Below the pieces are notes generated by a model. It was not told the origin of the DNA. It saw only the letters and a list, made by a program, of their open reading frames with translations, and searched no databases. DNA of 48,469 bases. Source: Leyella lascolaii (GTDB lineage: Bacteria > Bacteroidota > Bacteroidia > Bacteroidales > Bacteroidaceae). Shown one piece after another: positions 35,778-44,600 of the stretch. Position numbers and translations under genes: made by a program. The stretch spans positions 410,149 through 458,617 of the forward strand of contig NZ_LT556038.1 of NCBI RefSeq assembly GCF_900079775.1, written 5' to 3'. Positions within the stretch are counted from its first letter, which is position 1. The number at the start of each line of letters is the position of its first letter.

Positions 35778-36083
35778 TCACTCCAGCGGCTTGCGGTAGT
35801 TCGCTTCCAGTACCCCGCGCAGCCCCGTTTCCGGGTAAAGCACCTTCCCTCCCAAAAGTATGAAGGGCAACACGCGGTTGTTGCGGTATTCCTGCAAGGT
35901 GCGCCGGCTCACACGGAGCAGTTCCGACACCTCGCCGTCCGTCAGGTAACGTTCCCCGTCCAGCGGAGGACGGTAGCTTTCCAGAAATGCGGACAGCCAT
36001 TTCGAGCCTTTGCGCATATCCTGCACCACAGAGGCTATCGGCTCGTCTTCCATCGTAAAAACATCGTTGTTCTCGTTCATCAT
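35778..36083 (-). CDS. Small helix-turn-helix protein (excisionase-like)
   Basis: This is a protein of about 101 aa with an acidic N-terminus (MMNENNDVFTMEDEPIASVV) and a MerR/HTH_17-type winged helix (RYLTDGEVSELLRVSRRTLQ, then LPFILLGGKVLYPETGL). ATG at 36083 or 36080 would both work. It lies in the same orientation as, and 31 bp downstream of, a second HTH gene, so the two probably form an operon transcribed towards int. CTnDOT-family elements carry such genes; their roles are less studied than those of xis2c and xis2d. Confidence 0.75.
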   Translation of the reverse strand: MMNENNDVFTMEDEPIASVVQDMRKGSKWLSAFLESYRPPLDGERYLTDGEVSELLRVSRRTLQEYRNNRVLPFILLGGKVLYPETGLRGVLEANYRKPLE

Positions 36084-36114
36084 AACTTCGGATTCAGTGG
36101 GTGAATAAATCAAA

Positions 36115-36414
36115 TCATCTGCCGTGCGGATAGAGCGTGCCGACAAGCGGTATCAGCCGCTTCACCTCCTCTGGCTTGTAATAGAACCTGCGGTTTATCT
36201 GCGAGTAGCCGATAAGCCGCCTGTCACGCAGCGTCTGCAACGTGCGCGGGCTTATTCTCAACTGCCCGCAGACCTCCTCGCCCGTGAGCCATCTTTCCAT
36301 GCGCCCCGTGTCGCTTTTGCGCCTCAGGGCGGCGACCTTCTCCGAGAGTGCGCCGAATGCCGCCACCATCATCTCGAAAGTCTTTTTCTCGATAGATACT
36401 ATTTCCATATTCAT
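36115..36414 (-). CDS. Small helix-turn-helix protein (excisionase-like)
   Basis: The roughly 99-aa protein has a helical N-terminus (VSIEKKTFEMMVAAFGALSE) and an HTH_17 domain (RWLTGEEVCGQLRISPRTLQ, then LIGYSQINRRFYYKPEEVKR). ATG at 36414 or 36408 are both possible. It is divergent from xis2c, with a 200-bp shared regulatory region that contains the palindrome at 36534. It probably heads the two-gene minus-strand operon ending at 35778. Confidence 0.75.
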   Translation of the reverse strand: MNMEIVSIEKKTFEMMVAAFGALSEKVAALRRKSDTGRMERWLTGEEVCGQLRISPRTLQTLRDRRLIGYSQINRRFYYKPEEVKRLIPLVGTLYPHGR

Positions 36415-36533
36415 GTCATTTAGAGTTTGCCGCAAAGGTAACGAAACGGCATACAAGACGTATCGTTTTCCGCTGAAAGGCTGCCTGTTGCGCCGTTTGA
36501 CCGGGTTACGGAGCCATCTTCCGCAAAAATCTT

Positions 36534-36546
36534 ACGTGAGTCACGT
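36534..36546. promoter_or_regulatory. Palindrome upstream of the excision operon, candidate RteC operator
   Basis: ACGTGA-G-TCACGT is a perfect 6+1+6 palindrome about 70 bp before xis2c. The only nearby -7 candidate, GAATTTTG (36580-36587), departs from the consensus, and no -33 is visible, as expected for an activated promoter. In CTnDOT the excision promoter is switched on by RteC binding an inverted repeat upstream; assigning this palindrome to RteC is inference. Confidence 0.5.
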
Positions 36547-36615
36547 AGTGAGTTGTTAAAGCCCCTTTTGTTTATTGCCGAATTTTGTCGCAGAAACAAA
36601 AAGAAAGGACTGAAC

Positions 36616-36978
36616 ATGAAAGTGATAACAATGGAAAGTTCCGCCTACAAGGAGATGATGGCGCAGATTGCGAACATCGCAGGGTACATCCGCGAGGCAA
36701 GGGACGAGAAGAAACGGAAGCGGGAAACCGAAGACAAGCTGCTTGACACGGCACAGGCGGCGAAGATGCTCAACGTGAGCAAGCGCACCATGCAGCGTAT
36801 GCGCACCGACCACCGTATCGAGTATGTGGTGGTACGCGGAAGCTGCCGCTACCGCCTTTCCGAGATACTGCGGCTATTGGAGGACAACACAGTAAGGAAC
36901 GAGGAAGGGACAATAGACACCCTGTTCCACAACCACACGCTGCGCACGGGCGGCAAACCAAAAGGAAGGAGGACATAG
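36616..36978 (+). CDS. xis2c: Excision protein Xis2c
   Basis: The 120-aa protein has a helical N-terminus (ESSAYKEMMAQIANIAGYIR), a basic linker, and an HTH_17/MerR-like domain (LLDTAQAAKMLNVSKRTMQR, then VVRGSCRYRLSEILRLLEDN). It ends in a basic tail. Position as first gene of the xis-orf3-exc operon and size fit Xis2c, a recombination directionality factor that helps IntDOT excise the element. It is separated by three bases from the next gene. The name rests on gene order and domain, not on alignment. Confidence 0.78.
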   Translation: MKVITMESSAYKEMMAQIANIAGYIREARDEKKRKRETEDKLLDTAQAAKMLNVSKRTMQRMRTDHRIEYVVVRGSCRYRLSEILRLLEDNTVRNEEGTIDTLFHNHTLRTGGKPKGRRT

Positions 36979-36981
36979 GTC

Positions 36982-37332
36982 ATGGAACTGCTCACACGAA
37001 ACAACTTCGAGGGCTGGATGCAGAAGCTGATGGAACGGCTCGACCGTCAGGACGAACTGCTGCTGGCGATGAAGGCTGAGGGGAAACAGCCCACTATCAC
37101 GGAAAGCATCCGCCTTTTCGACAATCAGGATTTGTGCATGTTGCTCCAGATAAGCAAACGCACCCTCCAACGCTACCGCAGCGTAGGCGCATTGCCCTAC
37201 AAGACGCTGGGCAAGAAGACCTATTACAGCGAGGAGGACGTGCTGACATTCCTTTCCAACCATATCAAGGACTTCAAAAAGGAAGATATAGCCTTCTACA
37301 AGGCTCGTATCCATAATTTCTTTCATAAATAA
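36982..37332 (+). CDS. xis2d: Excision protein Xis2d
   Basis: The 116-aa protein has an N-terminal helix (NNFEGWMQKLMERLDRQDEL) and an HTH_17 domain (LDNQD-like start, then MLLQISKRTLQRYRSVGALP and KTLGKKTYYSEEDVLTF). The motif I-S-K-R-T-L-Q-R nearly repeats that of xis2c, so the two genes are likely ancient duplicates. It is tightly spaced on both sides (3 bp and 20 bp). In CTnDOT Xis2d works with Xis2c and IntDOT in excision and also activates transfer genes. Confidence 0.78.
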   Translation: MELLTRNNFEGWMQKLMERLDRQDELLLAMKAEGKQPTITESIRLFDNQDLCMLLQISKRTLQRYRSVGALPYKTLGKKTYYSEEDVLTFLSNHIKDFKKEDIAFYKARIHNFFHK

Positions 37333-37352
37333 CCCATTAAAACATTTTTCAG

Positions 37353-38924
37353 ATGGCAAAGAAAAAAGACGAAAAGGACGTGCTGGTAGTCCGTGACGAG
37401 AAGACAGGCGAGATCAGCGTGGTAGCCGGGCTGAACGCGGACGGCACACCCAAGCGCACCCCCGCAAAAGCGGAGAACGCGCAGAGTTTCCTGCAATTCG
37501 ACCGACATGGCGACGTGCTGGACAACTTCTTCAAGAACTTCTTCCGGCAGTGCAAGGAACCCAGCCGCTTCGGTTTCTACCGCATTGCGGCAGACCAAGC
37601 TGAAAATCTCTTAGAGGTGATGAAGCAACTGCTGAAAGACCCCGAAGCGAACAAGGAGCTGCTCGCCCCTCACAAGGTGGACACCTCCGACTATGAGAAG
37701 AAGGTGCAGGAAGAGATGGCAGCACAACAGACAGAGAAACAAGAACCTCAAAAACAGGAGAACATGGAACAACGGAAAGAACAGCAACAGGACAAATCCG
37801 AACAGATGCAGGGCAAACGTGGCTACCAGCCCATCGACGAGAGTAAAATCAACTGGCAGGAGCTGGAGGACAGATGGGGCGTAAAGCGGGACAACCTTGA
37901 AAAGTCCGGCGACCTTACGAAGATGCTCAACTATGGCAAGTCCGACTTGGTAAAGGTCAAACCGACCTTCGGCGGCGAATCATTCGAGCTGGACGCCCGC
38001 CTCTCCTTCAAGAAGGACGGTGAGGGAAACATCAGCCTCGTGCCGCACTTCATCCGCAAGGAGCAGAAGCTGGATGAGTACAAGGAACACAAATTCTCCG
38101 ACAATGACCGGAAGAACCTCCGCGAAACGGGCAATCTCGGTAGGGTCGTGGACATTGTGGACAGGGAAACGGGCGAGATCATCCCCTCCTACATCAGCAT
38201 CGACCGCAAGACGAATGAAATCACGGACATTCCGGCAAGCAGGGTGCGCATCCCGGAGCGCATCGGCAAGACGGAAATCACCACGCAGGAGCGGGACATG
38301 CTCCGCGCCGGACTGCCCGTACGCGACAAGCTCATCGAGCGCAACGACGGCAGAAAGTTCGTCACCACCCTGCAAGTGAACGTGGAGCAGCGCGGCGTGG
38401 AGTTCGTGCCGGGAACCGGCAAGTCGCCCCGTACCGCACAGACACAGGAAACCAAAGGCGACACATCGAAAAGTCAGGCGCAGGGCGGGGAAAATGCCGC
38501 ACAGACCAAGAAGGAGCAACGCCGCAACACGTGGACGAACGAGGACGGCAGCATCCGCCCCATCAGCAAATGGAGCGGCGTGAGCTTCACCGACCAGCAG
38601 AAAGCCGACTATGTGGCGGGTAAAGCCGTGAAGCTGGAGAACGTGACCGACAAGCAGGGCTTCCATGCCACGATGTATATCAAGTTCAACCCGGAGAAGG
38701 GACGCCCGTACCGCTACGACACGAACCCTGACAATGCACAGCAGGTTGCTCCGTCCAACGAGAGCCGCACGCAGGTGGCGGTGAACAACGATGGCAAGAC
38801 CAACGAGGCTACAAAGAATCTGAGAGAGCCGTTGCAGAAAGGTCAGACCAACCCGAAGGACGCCCGCCAGCAACAGCAGCAGGAGAAGCCGCAGAAGAAA
38901 ACGGGCAAGGGCATGAAAATGTAA
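37353..38924 (+). CDS. Orf3, DUF4099/DUF3945 protein of the excision operon
   Basis: This is a 523-aa soluble, strongly charged protein. The N-terminal 100 residues (SFLQFDRHGDVLDNFFKNFF) are followed by a Gln/Glu-rich linker (residues about 110-150). Next is a DUF4099-like domain (KINWQELEDRWGVKRDNLEK), then two DUF3945-like segments (about 255-345, with NLGRVVDIVDRETGEIIPSY, and about 390-460, with KWSGVSFTDQQKADYVAGKA). The tail is glutamine-rich. It corresponds by position to orf3 of CTnDOT. The biochemical role is unknown. It lies between xis2d and exc and is presumably co-transcribed with them. Confidence 0.8.
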   Translation: MAKKKDEKDVLVVRDEKTGEISVVAGLNADGTPKRTPAKAENAQSFLQFDRHGDVLDNFFKNFFRQCKEPSRFGFYRIAADQAENLLEVMKQLLKDPEANKELLAPHKVDTSDYEKKVQEEMAAQQTEKQEPQKQENMEQRKEQQQDKSEQMQGKRGYQPIDESKINWQELEDRWGVKRDNLEKSGDLTKMLNYGKSDLVKVKPTFGGESFELDARLSFKKDGEGNISLVPHFIRKEQKLDEYKEHKFSDNDRKNLRETGNLGRVVDIVDRETGEIIPSYISIDRKTNEITDIPASRVRIPERIGKTEITTQERDMLRAGLPVRDKLIERNDGRKFVTTLQVNVEQRGVEFVPGTGKSPRTAQTQETKGDTSKSQAQGGENAAQTKKEQRRNTWTNEDGSIRPISKWSGVSFTDQQKADYVAGKAVKLENVTDKQGFHATMYIKFNPEKGRPYRYDTNPDNAQQVAPSNESRTQVAVNNDGKTNEATKNLREPLQKGQTNPKDARQQQQQEKPQKKTGKGMKM

Positions 38925-38984
38925 TCCCGTGTCCGCCACTGAATCCAAAATAAAATCCAAAGTATCAACAAAAAAGAAGAAGAC

Positions 38985-41072
38985 ATGAAGACAATCATTG
39001 CAGAAAAGCCCTCCGTGGCACGTGAAATCGCCCGCATCGTGGGCGCGACAAAGAGAGAGGAAGGATATTTCGAGGGAGGCGGTTATGCCGTGACATGGGC
39101 ATTCGGACACCTCGTTCAGCTTGCCATGCCCGACGGCTACGGCGTGCGCGGATTTGTCCGTGACAACCTCCCGATTATTCCCGACACATTCACGCTCGTC
39201 CCCCGTCAGGTCAGGACGGAGAAAGGTTACAAGCCCGACAGCGGCGTGGTGTCGCAGATAAAAGTCATCAAAAGACTGTTCGACACAAGCGAACATATCA
39301 TCGTGGCGACCGATGCCGGACGCGAGGGAGAGCTTATCTTCCGCTACCTCTACCACTATACGGGTTGCACCACTCCTTTCGTGCGCCTGTGGATCAGCTC
39401 TCTCACCGACAAAGCTATCCGCGAGGGACTGCGGAAACTCGAAGACGGCAGCAAATACGACAACCTCTACCTCGCCGCCAAAGCGCGGAGCGAATCCGAC
39501 TGGCTCGTGGGCATCAACGGCACACAGGCGTTATCCATCGCCGCCGGACACGGCACGTATTCCGTGGGGCGGGTGCAGACACCAACGTTGGCTATGGTAT
39601 GTGAACGCTACTGGGAGAACCGCCGCTTTACGTCCGAAGCATTCTGGCAGCTCCATATCGCAACGGACGGTTGCGACGGCGAAGTCGTGAAATTCTCATC
39701 CTCCGAGAAATGGAAAGAGAAAGAACCGGCGATGGAACTATATAATAAGGTAAAGGCGGCAGGTTGCGCCACTGTCACGAAAGCCGAGCGCAAGGAGAAG
39801 ACGGAGGAAACTCCCTTGCTCTACGACCTGACCACGCTCCAGAAAGAAGCCAACGCCAAGCACGGCTTCACGGCGGAACAGACGCTTGAAATCGCGCAGA
39901 AACTCTACGAAAAGAAGTTGATAACCTATCCGAGAACGGGAAGCCGCTACATCCCCGAAGACGTGTTTGCCGAAATTCCCAAACTGCTCGCTTTCATCGG
40001 CACACAGCCCGAATGGAAAGACAAGGTGCGGGCAAAAGCCGCCCCGACACGCCGCAGCGTGGACGACGGCAAGGTGACAGACCACCATGCCCTGCTCGTC
40101 ACGGGTGAGAAACCGCTCTTCCTCTCCAAAGAGGACAATACCATCTATCAGATGATTGCCGGGCGCATGGTCGAGGCATTCTCTGAGAAATGCGTCAAGG
40201 ATGTGACCACTGTCACGGCGGAATGTGCCGGAGTGGAGTTTACCGTAAAAGGCAGCGTCGTGAAGCAAACCGGATGGCGTGCCGTCTATGGCGAGGAAAA
40301 AGAGGAAATTACCATCCCCGGCTGGCAGGAAGGCGACACGCTGACACCGAAAGGCTCGTCCATTACCGAAGGAAAGACCAAACCCAAGCCGCTGCATACC
40401 GAAGCCACCCTGCTCTCGGCAATGGAAACGGCGGGCAAGGAAATTGAGGACGACGCACTGCGGCAGGCGATGAAGGACTGTGGCATCGGTACTCCCGCCA
40501 CACGCGCCTCCATCATCGAAACGCTTTTCAAGCGCGGTTACATGGAACGCTGCAAGAAGTCGCTTGTTCCCACCGAAAAAGGACTTGCCCTCAATTCCGT
40601 CGTCAAGACGATGCGCATCGCCGATGTTGCCATGACGGGCGAATGGGAAAAGGAGCTGGCGCGTATCGAGCGCGGGGAACTGTCCGACGACACCTTCCGC
40701 AAGGAGATAGAGGCGTACACACGTGAGATAACCTCCGAACTGATCTCGTGCGACAAGCTCTTCGGCAGCCGTGACTCCGGCTGCGCGTGTCCCAAGTGTG
40801 GCACGGGCAGGATGCGGTTCTACGGCAAGGTGGTACGCTGCGACAACACGGAGTGCGGACTGCCCGTGTTCCGGCTGAAAGCGGGACGCACCCTGTCCGA
40901 CGATGAAATCAAAGACCTGCTCACCGAAGGGCATACCAAGCTGCTCAAAGGGTTCAAGAGCAAACAGGGCAAGAGTTTCGATGCTGTTGTCGCCTTTGAC
41001 GGGGAATATAACACGACTTTTGTGTTCCCGGAGGCTAAAAAGGACAAGAAATTTTCAGGACGGAAGAAATAG
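38985..41072 (+). CDS. exc: Exc, type IA DNA topoisomerase III
   Basis: The 695-aa enzyme relaxes negatively supercoiled DNA by single-strand passage. The TOPRIM domain starts MKTIIAEKPSVAREIARIVG and contains ATDAGREGELIFRYL. The active-site motif reads KLITYPRTGSRYIPED with catalytic Tyr322 by my count. The C-terminus has a four-cysteine zinc element (CPKCGTGRM ... CDNTECGLPVF) and a Topo_C_Rpt-like end. It matches Exc of CTnDOT in position and size. Exc is needed for excision in vivo, although its topoisomerase activity is reported to be dispensable. It begins 60 bp after orf3. Confidence 0.94.
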   Translation: MKTIIAEKPSVAREIARIVGATKREEGYFEGGGYAVTWAFGHLVQLAMPDGYGVRGFVRDNLPIIPDTFTLVPRQVRTEKGYKPDSGVVSQIKVIKRLFDTSEHIIVATDAGREGELIFRYLYHYTGCTTPFVRLWISSLTDKAIREGLRKLEDGSKYDNLYLAAKARSESDWLVGINGTQALSIAAGHGTYSVGRVQTPTLAMVCERYWENRRFTSEAFWQLHIATDGCDGEVVKFSSSEKWKEKEPAMELYNKVKAAGCATVTKAERKEKTEETPLLYDLTTLQKEANAKHGFTAEQTLEIAQKLYEKKLITYPRTGSRYIPEDVFAEIPKLLAFIGTQPEWKDKVRAKAAPTRRSVDDGKVTDHHALLVTGEKPLFLSKEDNTIYQMIAGRMVEAFSEKCVKDVTTVTAECAGVEFTVKGSVVKQTGWRAVYGEEKEEITIPGWQEGDTLTPKGSSITEGKTKPKPLHTEATLLSAMETAGKEIEDDALRQAMKDCGIGTPATRASIIETLFKRGYMERCKKSLVPTEKGLALNSVVKTMRIADVAMTGEWEKELARIERGELSDDTFRKEIEAYTREITSELISCDKLFGSRDSGCACPKCGTGRMRFYGKVVRCDNTECGLPVFRLKAGRTLSDDEIKDLLTEGHTKLLKGFKSKQGKSFDAVVAFDGEYNTTFVFPEAKKDKKFSGRKK

Positions 41073-41083
41073 TATTAACTTTG
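41052..41083 (+). promoter_or_regulatory. Candidate internal promoter after exc
   Basis: TTTT (41052-41055), a 20-bp spacer and TAACTTTG (41076-41083) fit the Bacteroidetes pattern with one mismatch. It overlaps the end of exc and would start a leader of about 145 nt in front of the DUF1896 gene. Confidence 0.5.
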
Positions 41084-41132
41084 CCACTTGTTCAGAGTAA
41101 TGAATTGTTCTTCGATACCGGATTACACTCAT

Positions 41133-41233
41133 ACTTTGGATTTAGTGGTGGCACTCGGAGGGATACCGAGTGCCTTTTTCTTCCTTTTTCCAACCGATTA
41201 TCCCGTTAATTATCAATCCGCTAAATCCAAAGT
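41133..41233 (+). promoter_or_regulatory. Attenuator-like structure: long stem enclosing an intrinsic terminator
   Basis: ACTTTGGATTTAG (41133-41145) is perfectly complementary to CTAAATCCAAAGT (41221-41233), whose last base is one nucleotide from the DUF1896 ATG. Inside lies GCACTCGG (41151-41158) with CCGAGTGC (41166-41173) followed by CTTTTTCTTCCTTTTT, a textbook terminator. It ends the exc transcript, and the outer stem could hide the next gene's ribosome site. The regulatory role is inference. Confidence 0.65.
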
Positions 41234-41234
41234 A

Positions 41235-41687
41235 ATGAACAACAAGAAGAAAAACGAGGGTCAGACCGACTTTTCCTATTACGGTCTGTACCTGCTGGAC
41301 TATCTCCGCACGAACAAGTTTGAACAGGCTGACGACACCGCTTTCATACGGGAACGGGCCGACCGTGCCGCCGAAACGTATGAGAGGGCACGGCTTGAAG
41401 GCTATCCCGCCGATGGTGCGCAGGAACTGGCGATGGACACGCTGCTGCGCGGGCTGCATTATTCCCGTTACGCCATCCTCCGCGAAGTCGTGGAAAACGA
41501 GTTTGCCGATGAAGTGCCGGAAGAGAAGCGTGAAGCCTTTGTCCTGAAACTGCTGCCGCTTGTCGGCAACGTGTTCTCCGTCTATGACCTCTCGGATGAC
41601 AATTTCGCCCTGTCTTCCGATTACGACCTGCTCTACACGGAGCTGACGGGAGCAACCGTCCTTTACTTAGACGAATATGGCGTTTAA
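41235..41687 (+). CDS. DUF1896 family protein
   Basis: This is a 150-aa, mostly helical, acidic cytoplasmic protein: [20 protein letters not shown] near the start, then [20 protein letters not shown], and the end [13 protein letters not shown] recognise it as the DUF1896 type found in Bacteroidetes conjugative elements; function is unknown. Its last 11 bp overlap the start of the methylase-helicase gene, which indicates coupled translation. The frame is open back to 41088 through the terminator hairpin, so a longer protein from ATG 41100 is formally possible, but [10 protein letters not shown] at 41235 is the usual kind of start. Confidence 0.8.
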   Translation: MNNKKKNEGQTDFSYYGLYLLDYLRTNKFEQADDTAFIRERADRAAETYERARLEGYPADGAQELAMDTLLRGLHYSRYAILREVVENEFADEVPEEKREAFVLKLLPLVGNVFSVYDLSDDNFALSSDYDLLYTELTGATVLYLDEYGV

Positions 41688-44600
41688 CCGCAAACAGAAA
41701 CTGCGGGACAACATCGAGGCGATACGGACGGCATTCATCCTTGACAGGGAAAATAGGACAGCGACAACCGAAGAGCGTGCCATACTTCAAAGGTACTGCG
41801 GTTTCGGCGGTCTGAAATGTATCCTCAACCCTGCAAAGGAACTGACGGATGCCGTCCGGTGGGCGAAATCCGACCTCGAACTGTTCGCCCCGACGGTGGA
41901 GCTGCACAGGCTTATCCGTGAGAACAGCAAGGACGAAACAGAGTACAAGCGGTTTGTGGATTCGCTGAAAGCGTCCGTGCTGACCGCTTTCTACACCCCC
42001 AAAGAGATAACCGACACCATCGCGGACGTGCTGGCAGATTACAGCGTCCGCCCCGCCCGTATGCTCGAACCGTCGGCAGGTGTCGGCGTGTTCGTGGATT
42101 CCATGCTGCGGCACAGCCCCAATGCGGATGTGATGGCTTTCGAGAAGGATCTGCTCACGGGTACAATCTTGAGGCATCTCTATCCCGACCAGAAAATGCG
42201 CACCTGCGGTTTTGAGAAAATCGAAAGACCGTTCAACAATTATTTCGACTTGGCGGTGTCCAACATTCCGTTCGGTGACATTGCCGTGTTCGACGCGGAG
42301 TTTCAGCGGAGCGACTCTTTCGGCAGACGCTCCGCCCAGAAAACCATCCACAACTATTTCTTTCTCAAAGGACTGGATGCCGTGCGTGACGGCGGTATCG
42401 TGGCGTTCATCACCTCGCAAGGGGTATTGAATAGCACCAAGACCTCCGTGCGTAACGAGCTGTTCAGTCAGGCCAATCTGGTATCCGCGATACGCCTGCC
42501 CAACAACCTGTTCACGGACAACGCGGGCACGGAGGTGGGCAGTGACCTGATTGTCCTGCAAAAGAACCTCAGCAAGAAGGAAATGTCGCAGGACGAGCGG
42601 CTGATGACCGTGATACAGACGGACACGAAAACCGCCCTGACCGACAACGCCTATTTCATCCACCACCCGGAACGCATCGTGCATACGATGGCGAAACTTG
42701 ACACAGACCCCTACGGGAAGCCCGCTATGGTTTATCTGCACGAGGGCAAGGCAGCAGGCATCGCCGGGGATTTGCGCCGTATGCTCGACGAGGATTTCCA
42801 TTACAGGCTTGCCATGCGCTTGTATTCGGGTTCAATCCGGCAGGCAGGAACGGAAGAAAAAGTTGCCGTTCAAAATAAAGTAGAGCGTCCTGCCATAAAA
42901 TTGGAAACAGTATCCTCGGCGCAGACGGTGGAAACTCCGACAGAAAAGCCGCAACCCGCAGATGAAAAGCCGGAGATAGAACCGCGCCCGCAATATTCCG
43001 CAGGCGTGCAGCTCACCCTGCTTGACCTCTGGGGGATGACGGAAGAGGTCAGCCAACCGAAAACCTCCAAAAAGAAAAAGACGGTGAAAAAGGCAGTTAC
43101 GGCAAAGTCCACTCCGCCCAAACCGAAAGTCACGGTTACACCGACAGCTCCAACTGCAAAACCCGCAATGGAGAATAAGGAGGTGAAAGCGGAGAACACC
43201 GCCAAGCCTGCCGACCCGGACGACATCTATGCCACACTGGACTGGGATACCAATCCTCCCATCAACGGTTTCTATGAAATGATGATGGGTTTGACGCCGG
43301 AGCGTAGGAAAGAACTTCGGGAACTGGCAAGGCAGCATAACGAGAAACAAGTGGCGGAAAAGACGGAAGTGAAAGCCGTGCCGGAAACTTCCCGTGAGCA
43401 GCCACGACAGGAGGAAACACAGCCGGAGGCAGTCGCCGCACCTGCCGTTACAGATACCCCATCGGAAGCGGTGGGGACTTTCCTTTTCCCCGACATCGAA
43501 GCGGAAAAGCCGAAGGAGGAAGTCGTGGACCTTTCTCCGCGTGCCTACCACCGCACGCCGGAGATGCACCTGCGCGAAGGGTCGCTGGTGGCTGACCGGG
43601 GGCGTCATAACATCGGCTACCTGAAAGACATCACGCCATACGGGGCGACATTCCAGCCGCTCGACCTGAAAGGATACCAGAAGGAAAAGGCGTTGTTGTA
43701 TGTGTCGCTGCGTGACGCCTACGAGCGTCTGTACCGTTATGAATCGCTCCGGCGCGAGGCAAATGTTCCGTGGCGAGAGCATCTGAATACCTGTTACGAT
43801 GAGTTTGTCATGCGCTACGGCAACCTCAACGCCAAGCAGAACGTGAAGTTAGTGATGATGGATGCGGGCGGGCGCGACATCCTTTCGCTGGAACGGATGG
43901 AAAACGGAAAGTTCGTCAAGGCGGACATCTTCGAGCATCCTGTTTCCTTCGCGGTGGAGAGCCATGCCAACGTAGGCTCTCCCGAAGAAGCCCTGTCTGC
44001 GTCGCTCAACAAATATGGTACGGTCAATCTCGACTATATGCGGGAGATAACCGACAGCACGGCGGAGGATTTGCTCACTGCCCTGCAAGGGCGCATCTAC
44101 TACAATCCGCTCGTGACCGGTTACGAAATCAAAGACCGTTTCATCGCCGGAAATGTCATAGAGAAAGCGGAACGCATAGAGGCATGGATGGGTGACAATC
44201 CCGAAAATGAGCGTATGCCGGAGGTGAAGCAGGCGTTGGAGGCTCTGAAAGATGCCGAGCCGCAGCGCATCGCCTTCGAGGATCTGGACTTCAATTTCGG
44301 GGAACGCTGGATTCCGACGGGTGTCTATGCCGCCTACATGAGCCGGCTGTTCGACACGGAGGTGAAAATCGCCTATTCCGCAAGCATGGACGAGTTTTCG
44401 GTGGTGTGCGGCTACCGCACCATGAAAATCACGGACGAGTTTCTGGTGAAGGGGTATTACCGGAACTATGACGGTATGCACCTCCTAAAACACGCCCTGC
44501 ACAACACCTGCCCTGACATGATGAAGTCCATCGGCAAGGACGAGCATGGCAACGACATCAAGATGCGCGACAGCGAGGGAATACAACTCGCCAACGCCAA

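Noticed and set aside
37980..39356. 458-codon minus-strand open frame opposite orf3 and exc
   Set aside because: It is antisense to two well supported genes, has no recognisable domain, and its length follows from the GC-rich codon pattern of the other strand.
41344..42801. 485-codon minus-strand open frame opposite DUF1896 and the methylase domain
   Set aside because: Same reasoning: antisense to strong coding signal with no family features.
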